Assembly (NCBI GenBank): GCA_040830545.1
Contig: JBFOMB010000136.1
Coordinates: 1 to 9,533 of the forward strand
Direction: 5' to 3'
DNA: 9,533 nt
From: HXMU1420-2 sp040830545
Lineage (GTDB): Bacteria > Pseudomonadota > Alphaproteobacteria > Rhodobacterales > Rhodobacteraceae
Shown here: in pieces, positions 7,028 through 9,533 of the stretch
How the letters are laid out: each line of letters starts with the position of its first letter
How positions within the stretch are numbered: the first letter of the stretch is position 1
Notes under the pieces: model-generated
What the model was told of the DNA's origin: nothing
What the model saw: the letters and a program-made list of their open reading frames with translations, nothing else
Database searches by the model: none
Translations under genes and position numbers: made by a program

Positions 7028-7549
7028 ATGACAGGCCAGAAATGGGATATCTTCCGCCTGTCAGAGCGGATGATGCACATGGACGAGGCGACATGGGCCC
7101 GCCACGCCAATCCGTGGAGCGTGTACACGCGGTTTTCGATCCTGCCGCTGATGACCGTGGCGGTATGGAGTCGCAATTGGCTGGGATGGGGTGCATTGGT
7201 GCCTGTTGCCGTCGTGGTGATCTGGACCTGGCTGAACCCGCGATTGTTTGGCCCACCTGAAACGACCGACCACTGGGCGGCCCACGGGACGTTCGGGGAA
7301 CGGGTGTTTCTGAACCGCCATGTTGTGCCGATCCCGACGCATCACCGGTTGTGGGGTGTGTGGCTGTCTGTTGTGGCCGGTCTGGGGATTGTGCCTTGGG
7401 TCTATGGGCTCTGGGCCTATGACCTGTCTGCGACCCTTCTGGGCCTGACTTTGATGATCGGCGCAAAGCTATGGTTCGTGGACCGGATGGTGTGGCTCTA
7501 TCAGGATATGCGGGATGCTGATCCAACCTATGCCGCGTGGTCACGATAG
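7028..7549 (+). CDS. Small integral membrane protein resembling DUF6653
   Basis: A 173-residue, tryptophan-rich membrane protein. An N-terminal amphipathic part carries the conserved-looking ATWARHANPWSVYTRF (21-36). Hydrophobic segments follow at about 37-48, 54-69, 109-129 and 133-151, then a short charged tail VDRMVWLYQDMRDADPTY. A polar loop GTFGERVFLNR lies between the second and third segments. The pattern HxNPWSxxTR, WxxxNPxxFxPP and GERxxLNR matches what I recall of the DUF6653 family, for which no function is known. The start is uncertain: ATG 7028 lacks a good ribosome site, and the clustered methionines at 7070, 7073 and 7079 would remove only 14 to 17 residues before the conserved part. 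It is divergent from cnoX and lies 129 nt upstream of rpmI in the same direction. Confidence 0.75.
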   Translation: MTGQKWDIFRLSERMMHMDEATWARHANPWSVYTRFSILPLMTVAVWSRNWLGWGALVPVAVVVIWTWLNPRLFGPPETTDHWAAHGTFGERVFLNRHVVPIPTHHRLWGVWLSVVAGLGIVPWVYGLWAYDLSATLLGLTLMIGAKLWFVDRMVWLYQDMRDADPTYAAWSR

Positions 7550-7550
7550 A

Positions 7551-7654
7551 CATGCGCCGGACAGGTCAGATTCCACTTGCCAAGCGGCGCATGATCTCCT
7601 AACTGCTCCGTCTCATTCGTGCGGCCGGCCGATGTGGCATGCCGAGTCGCGCAC
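7551..7654 (+). promoter_or_regulatory. Structured leader upstream of rpmI-rplT
   Basis: Two foldable elements fill the 129-nt gap before rpmI. The first has a perfect 9-bp stem, CATGCGCCG (7551-7559) with CGGCGCATG (7585-7593), closed by an inner 5-bp stem CAGGT/ACTTG. It begins one base after the upstream stop codon's neighbour and has no T-tract, so it is not a typical terminator. The second pairs GTGCG (7619-7623) with CGCAC (7650-7654) around a 10-bp palindrome CGGCCGGCCG (7622-7631) that offers alternative pairings. A weak TTGCCA lies at 7577-7582. Ribosomal protein operons with L20 are often autoregulated through their leaders in other bacteria; here this is only an inference from the fold. 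Confidence 0.35.
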
Positions 7655-7678
7655 AGACCGACCCTAGAGGAGACGGAA

Positions 7679-7879
7679 ATGCCCAAGATGAAGACCAAGT
7701 CGAGCGCCAAGAAGCGCTTCAAGGTGACGGCCACCGGTAAGGTGATGTCGGCACAGGCCGGCAAGCGCCATGGCATGATCAAGCGCACCAAGAAATTCAT
7801 CCGTGACGCCCGTGGCACCACCACGCTGAGCGCGCCGGATGCCAAGATCGTCAAGGGCTACATGCCCTACGACCGCTGA
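7679..7879 (+). CDS. rpmI: 50S ribosomal protein L35
   Basis: A 66-residue, strongly basic protein of the L35 family, beginning MPKMKTKSSAKKRFKVTATG and carrying the conserved GKVMSAQAGKRHGMIKRTKK block and the C-terminal VKGYMPYDR. Length is normal. The open frame extends 20 codons upstream to 7619, but ATG 7679 is the family start and is preceded by GAGGAG with 6 nt spacing. Two stop codons in a row (TGA TAA) end it. L35 is an accessory protein of the large ribosomal subunit, bound to 23S rRNA. It is followed 15 nt later by rplT, the near-universal pairing. In Escherichia coli infC precedes rpmI; here the gene upstream is the DUF6653-like one, so initiation factor IF-3 is encoded elsewhere. 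Confidence 0.97.
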   Translation: MPKMKTKSSAKKRFKVTATGKVMSAQAGKRHGMIKRTKKFIRDARGTTTLSAPDAKIVKGYMPYDR

Positions 7880-7894
7880 TAAGGAGCCTGATCC

Positions 7895-8260
7895 ATGTCC
7901 CGTACCAAAGGCGGAACCGTCGCACACGCGCGTCATCGCAAGATCGTAAAGCAGGCCAAAGGTTATTATGGCCGCCGCAAATCCAACTTCAAAGTGGCAA
8001 CACAGGCCGTCGACAAGGCCAATCAGTACGCCACCCGTGACCGCAAGAATCGCAAGCGCAACTTCCGCGCGCTGTGGATCCAGCGGATCAACGCAGCCGT
8101 TCGCGCTCATGACGAGGCGCTGACCTATTCCCGCTTCATCAACGGTCTGAACCTGGCCGGGATTGAAGTGGACCGCAAAGTGCTGGCCGACCTGGCCGTG
8201 CACGAGCCCGAGGCGTTCACCGCCATCGTGGAACAGGCAAAGGGCGCGCTGGCGGCCTGA
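7895..8260 (+). CDS. rplT: 50S ribosomal protein L20
   Basis: A 121-residue protein that matches L20 along its whole length: MSRTKGGTVAHARHRKIVKQ, the GYYGRRKSNFKVATQAVDKA segment, the RNA-binding RDRKNRKRNFRALWIQRINA and the C-terminal globular part with SRFINGLNLAGIEVDRKVL. L20 binds 23S rRNA early in assembly of the large subunit and in several bacteria represses its own operon. AAGGAG at 7881-7886 lies 8 nt before the ATG and overlaps the second stop codon of rpmI, so the two genes are co-transcribed. A strong intrinsic terminator follows; pheS, a common downstream neighbour, is not in the window. Confidence 0.97.
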   Translation: MSRTKGGTVAHARHRKIVKQAKGYYGRRKSNFKVATQAVDKANQYATRDRKNRKRNFRALWIQRINAAVRAHDEALTYSRFINGLNLAGIEVDRKVLADLAVHEPEAFTAIVEQAKGALAA

Positions 8261-8283
8261 ACCTCGCCCCAGCGCTCTTTCAC

Positions 8284-8313
8284 AGGCCGCCCCATTCGGG
8301 CGGCCTTTTGCTT
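8284..8313 (+). terminator. Rho-independent terminator of the rpmI-rplT operon
   Basis: A perfect 9-bp stem, AGGCCGCCC (8284-8292) with GGGCGGCCT (8298-8306), closes a five-base loop and is followed by TTTTGCTT. It lies 23 nt after the rplT stop codon. The GC-rich stem with a T-rich tail is a textbook intrinsic terminator and separates the ribosomal operon from the Hint gene. Confidence 0.92.
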
Positions 8314-8404
8314 GCGTTTGACCTCGCATCAGCCGCAGTTGATCCGCAATCTGGCCGCATTGGTTTGATAGGCACTCAGTCCGAGTAGGTAACGAGTGCT
8401 GTAA

Positions 8405-9478
8405 ATGGCCCGCATAAGCGAATTGCATTATTCGAATGCTTACGCACGCAGCAGCGGCGTAAGCGAATTTCTGGAAGTGTCCCTGTCGCCGGGTGAAGAC
8501 CCGGCAGACTTCACCGTGACATTCTACCAATCCAGCGGGGCCGCCGGATTTGAGGTGACGCTGGATGATCCCGGCGTTCAGGTCACCGTCGACCCGGATA
8601 GCGGCGAAACCGCTTATGTGATCTCAGCGGATGTGTTTCCAATCCTGCTGACCGACCCCGATGGCGGTGGCAGCAATAATTACGAAGCTTACGCGCTCAC
8701 CGAAACGGGAACGGCCTCGGCCACAGTCATCGATTTCTACGACATTGGCGGTGGCACCACGAACATCGTGGCCAATGGTGGCGCAGCAGATGGGGCGACG
8801 TCGCAGAACCTGCCCGTTCTGGTTGGTCCCAATTCCACAACAACAACCCTGCAATTCAACCTGCCCAACCCCACGGTTCTGACCTATGGCACGGTATCAC
8901 CAGGTGATACTGGCATTGCCTGTTTCGTGTCTGGCACCCCAATTGAAACGGATCGGGGGCCGGTTGCGGTGGAGCGCCTGAAGGCAGGTGACCTCGTTCA
9001 GACAATGGACCGGGGTCTGCAGCCGCTGCGCTGGCGTGGGGCGCGGACGATCCGGGGGCGTGGCCGATATGCCCCCGTCCGCATATCGGCTGGAGCCCTC
9101 GGTGCGCGTGAAACCGTGTTGGTGTCGCCTCAGCACCGGATTCTGGTGAGTGGCTGGCAAGCGGAGCTGTTGTTTGGCGAACCTGAATTGTTGGTCCCGG
9201 CCAGGGCACTGGTTGGCGGGGCTGGCGTGCAACGCGCGCCCTGCGATCTGGTCACCTACCATCATCTGATGTTCGACCAGCATGAAATCCTGTTCTCCGG
9301 CGGTCTGGCCAGCGAAAGCCTTCTGCCCGGAGCACAGTCGTTTTCAGGGTTCGAGGCTGCGGCGGTAGAAGAGATTTATGCGATCTTCCCGGAACTGCGC
9401 ATATCGACGGACACTTATGGCGGTACAGCTCGACGGACTGCTCCAATGGCAGTGGCGGGTTTGCTCCGGGCGGGATGA
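8405..9478 (+). CDS. Hint-domain protein (Hint_2 type) with an N-terminal beta-rich domain
   Basis: A 357-residue protein in two parts. Residues 1 to about 115 (ISELHYSNAYARSSGVSEFL, then beta-rich, Asp/Gly-rich sequence) resemble the start of a lamin-tail-like domain, IxExHYxN...EFxEV. After a Thr/Ser/Asn-rich linker (about 116-170), a Hint domain begins at C173: CFVSGTPIETDRGP, then VERLKAGDLVQTMDRGLQPLRW, the block-B-like histidine H244 in VSPQHRILVSGW, and a late His-rich strand LVTYHHLMFDQHEILFSGG (283-301). This is the Hint_2 form common in Rhodobacteraceae, related to the self-cleaving Hedgehog and intein domains. No His-Asn pair or following Cys/Ser is seen at the end of the Hint part, so complete splicing is unlikely; N-terminal thioester cleavage at G170-C173 remains possible. 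There is no signal peptide or RTX repeat. The ribosome site before ATG 8405 is weak. It stands alone behind the L20 terminator; role unknown. Confidence 0.85.
   Translation: MARISELHYSNAYARSSGVSEFLEVSLSPGEDPADFTVTFYQSSGAAGFEVTLDDPGVQVTVDPDSGETAYVISADVFPILLTDPDGGGSNNYEAYALTETGTASATVIDFYDIGGGTTNIVANGGAADGATSQNLPVLVGPNSTTTTLQFNLPNPTVLTYGTVSPGDTGIACFVSGTPIETDRGPVAVERLKAGDLVQTMDRGLQPLRWRGARTIRGRGRYAPVRISAGALGARETVLVSPQHRILVSGWQAELLFGEPELLVPARALVGGAGVQRAPCDLVTYHHLMFDQHEILFSGGLASESLLPGAQSFSGFEAAAVEEIYAIFPELRISTDTYGGTARRTAPMAVAGLLRAG
8894..8910. repeat. Perfect 17-nt palindrome at the Hint domain junction
   Basis: GTATCACC (8894-8901) and GGTGATAC (8903-8910) are exact inverted copies around a single base. 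It encodes VSPGD and ends 10 bases before the codon of the Hint cysteine. An arm this long with so small a centre is mildly unusual, but coincidence in 9.5 kb is possible. Confidence 0.5.
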
Positions 9479-9485
9479 CGCCTCA

Positions 9486-9533
9486 TCACTCGCGTTTCAG
9501 CGGGCGTTGAAGCAAGGCAATCGCCGCACCCCA
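9486..9533 (-). CDS. Possible 3' end of an unidentified minus-strand gene
   Basis: On the minus strand one frame is open from the right window edge to a TGA at 9486-9488 and reads WGAAIALLQRPLKRE. The hydrophobic stretch with a basic tail would suit the C-terminus of a membrane protein, and a gene converging on the Hint gene would fit the layout. Fifteen codons are too few to identify it, and another minus-strand frame is also open here. Confidence 0.3.
   Translation of the reverse strand, partial: WGAAIALLQRPLKRE

Noticed and set aside
7619..7678. 20-codon upstream extension of rpmI
   Set aside because: L35 proteins start at MPKMKT, and GAGGAG is correctly spaced for ATG 7679. The upstream part is leader sequence.
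8261..8404. Possible small gene or clear promoter between rplT and the Hint gene
   Set aside because: Apart from the terminator, only weak promoter-like matches (TTGACC at 8318, TTGATC at 8339) without a properly spaced -10 box were seen, and no short frame had a ribosome site.
7664..8530. Open frame of 288 codons on the minus strand
   Set aside because: It runs antisense across rpmI, rplT, the terminator and the start of the Hint gene. The ribosomal proteins are unmistakable.

Overview
The window looks like ordinary chromosomal DNA from a marine alphaproteobacterium of the Rhodobacterales (Roseobacter group). The evidence is the high G+C content, the protein sequences (FtsK, L35, L20, a Hint_2-type protein, a CnoX-like thioredoxin) and the gene neighbourhood. 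No mobile element, tRNA, rRNA or CRISPR array was seen. The organism assignment rests on recognising protein families, not on a database search.

Layout from left to right. (1) Three genes on the minus strand read leftward: an amidase-signature enzyme (2455-3783), a class I/II PLP-dependent aminotransferase resembling DapC (1167-2348), and the N-terminal third of the DNA translocase FtsK (1-1151, cut by the window edge). The aminotransferase and ftsK are 15 nt apart. A 106-nt gap in front of the aminotransferase holds a hairpin that could mask its ribosome binding site. (2) An FAD-dependent hydroxylase of the UbiH/COQ6 family (3866-5089, plus strand) is divergent from the amidase. Its ATG appears to sit at the predicted transcription start, so the mRNA may be leaderless. 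(3) A minus-strand operon runs from a CnoX/YbbN-like thioredoxin (6019-6936) to a LON-substrate-binding-domain protein (5350-5991) and a Trm112-family mini-protein (5171-5353). The last two overlap by ATGA. The space between this operon and the convergent hydroxylase gene is filled by two inverted copies of a 31-nt palindromic (REP-like) unit. (4) On the plus strand lie a small membrane protein resembling DUF6653 (7028-7549), a structured leader, the ribosomal protein genes rpmI and rplT (7679-8260) with a clear intrinsic terminator, and a 357-residue Hint-domain protein (8405-9478). The last 48 bases may be the 3' end of a minus-strand gene.

Most of the window is housekeeping: chromosome segregation, ubiquinone synthesis, thiol-redox and protein quality control, and translation. 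I found no convincing new multi-gene system. The points worth a second look are the Hint protein, which lacks the usual C-terminal splice residue, the inverted REP-like pair with compensatory stem changes, and three candidate cis-regulatory elements: the Shine-Dalgarno-masking hairpin, the leaderless start and the rpmI leader. There is no gene-free stretch longer than 300 bases.
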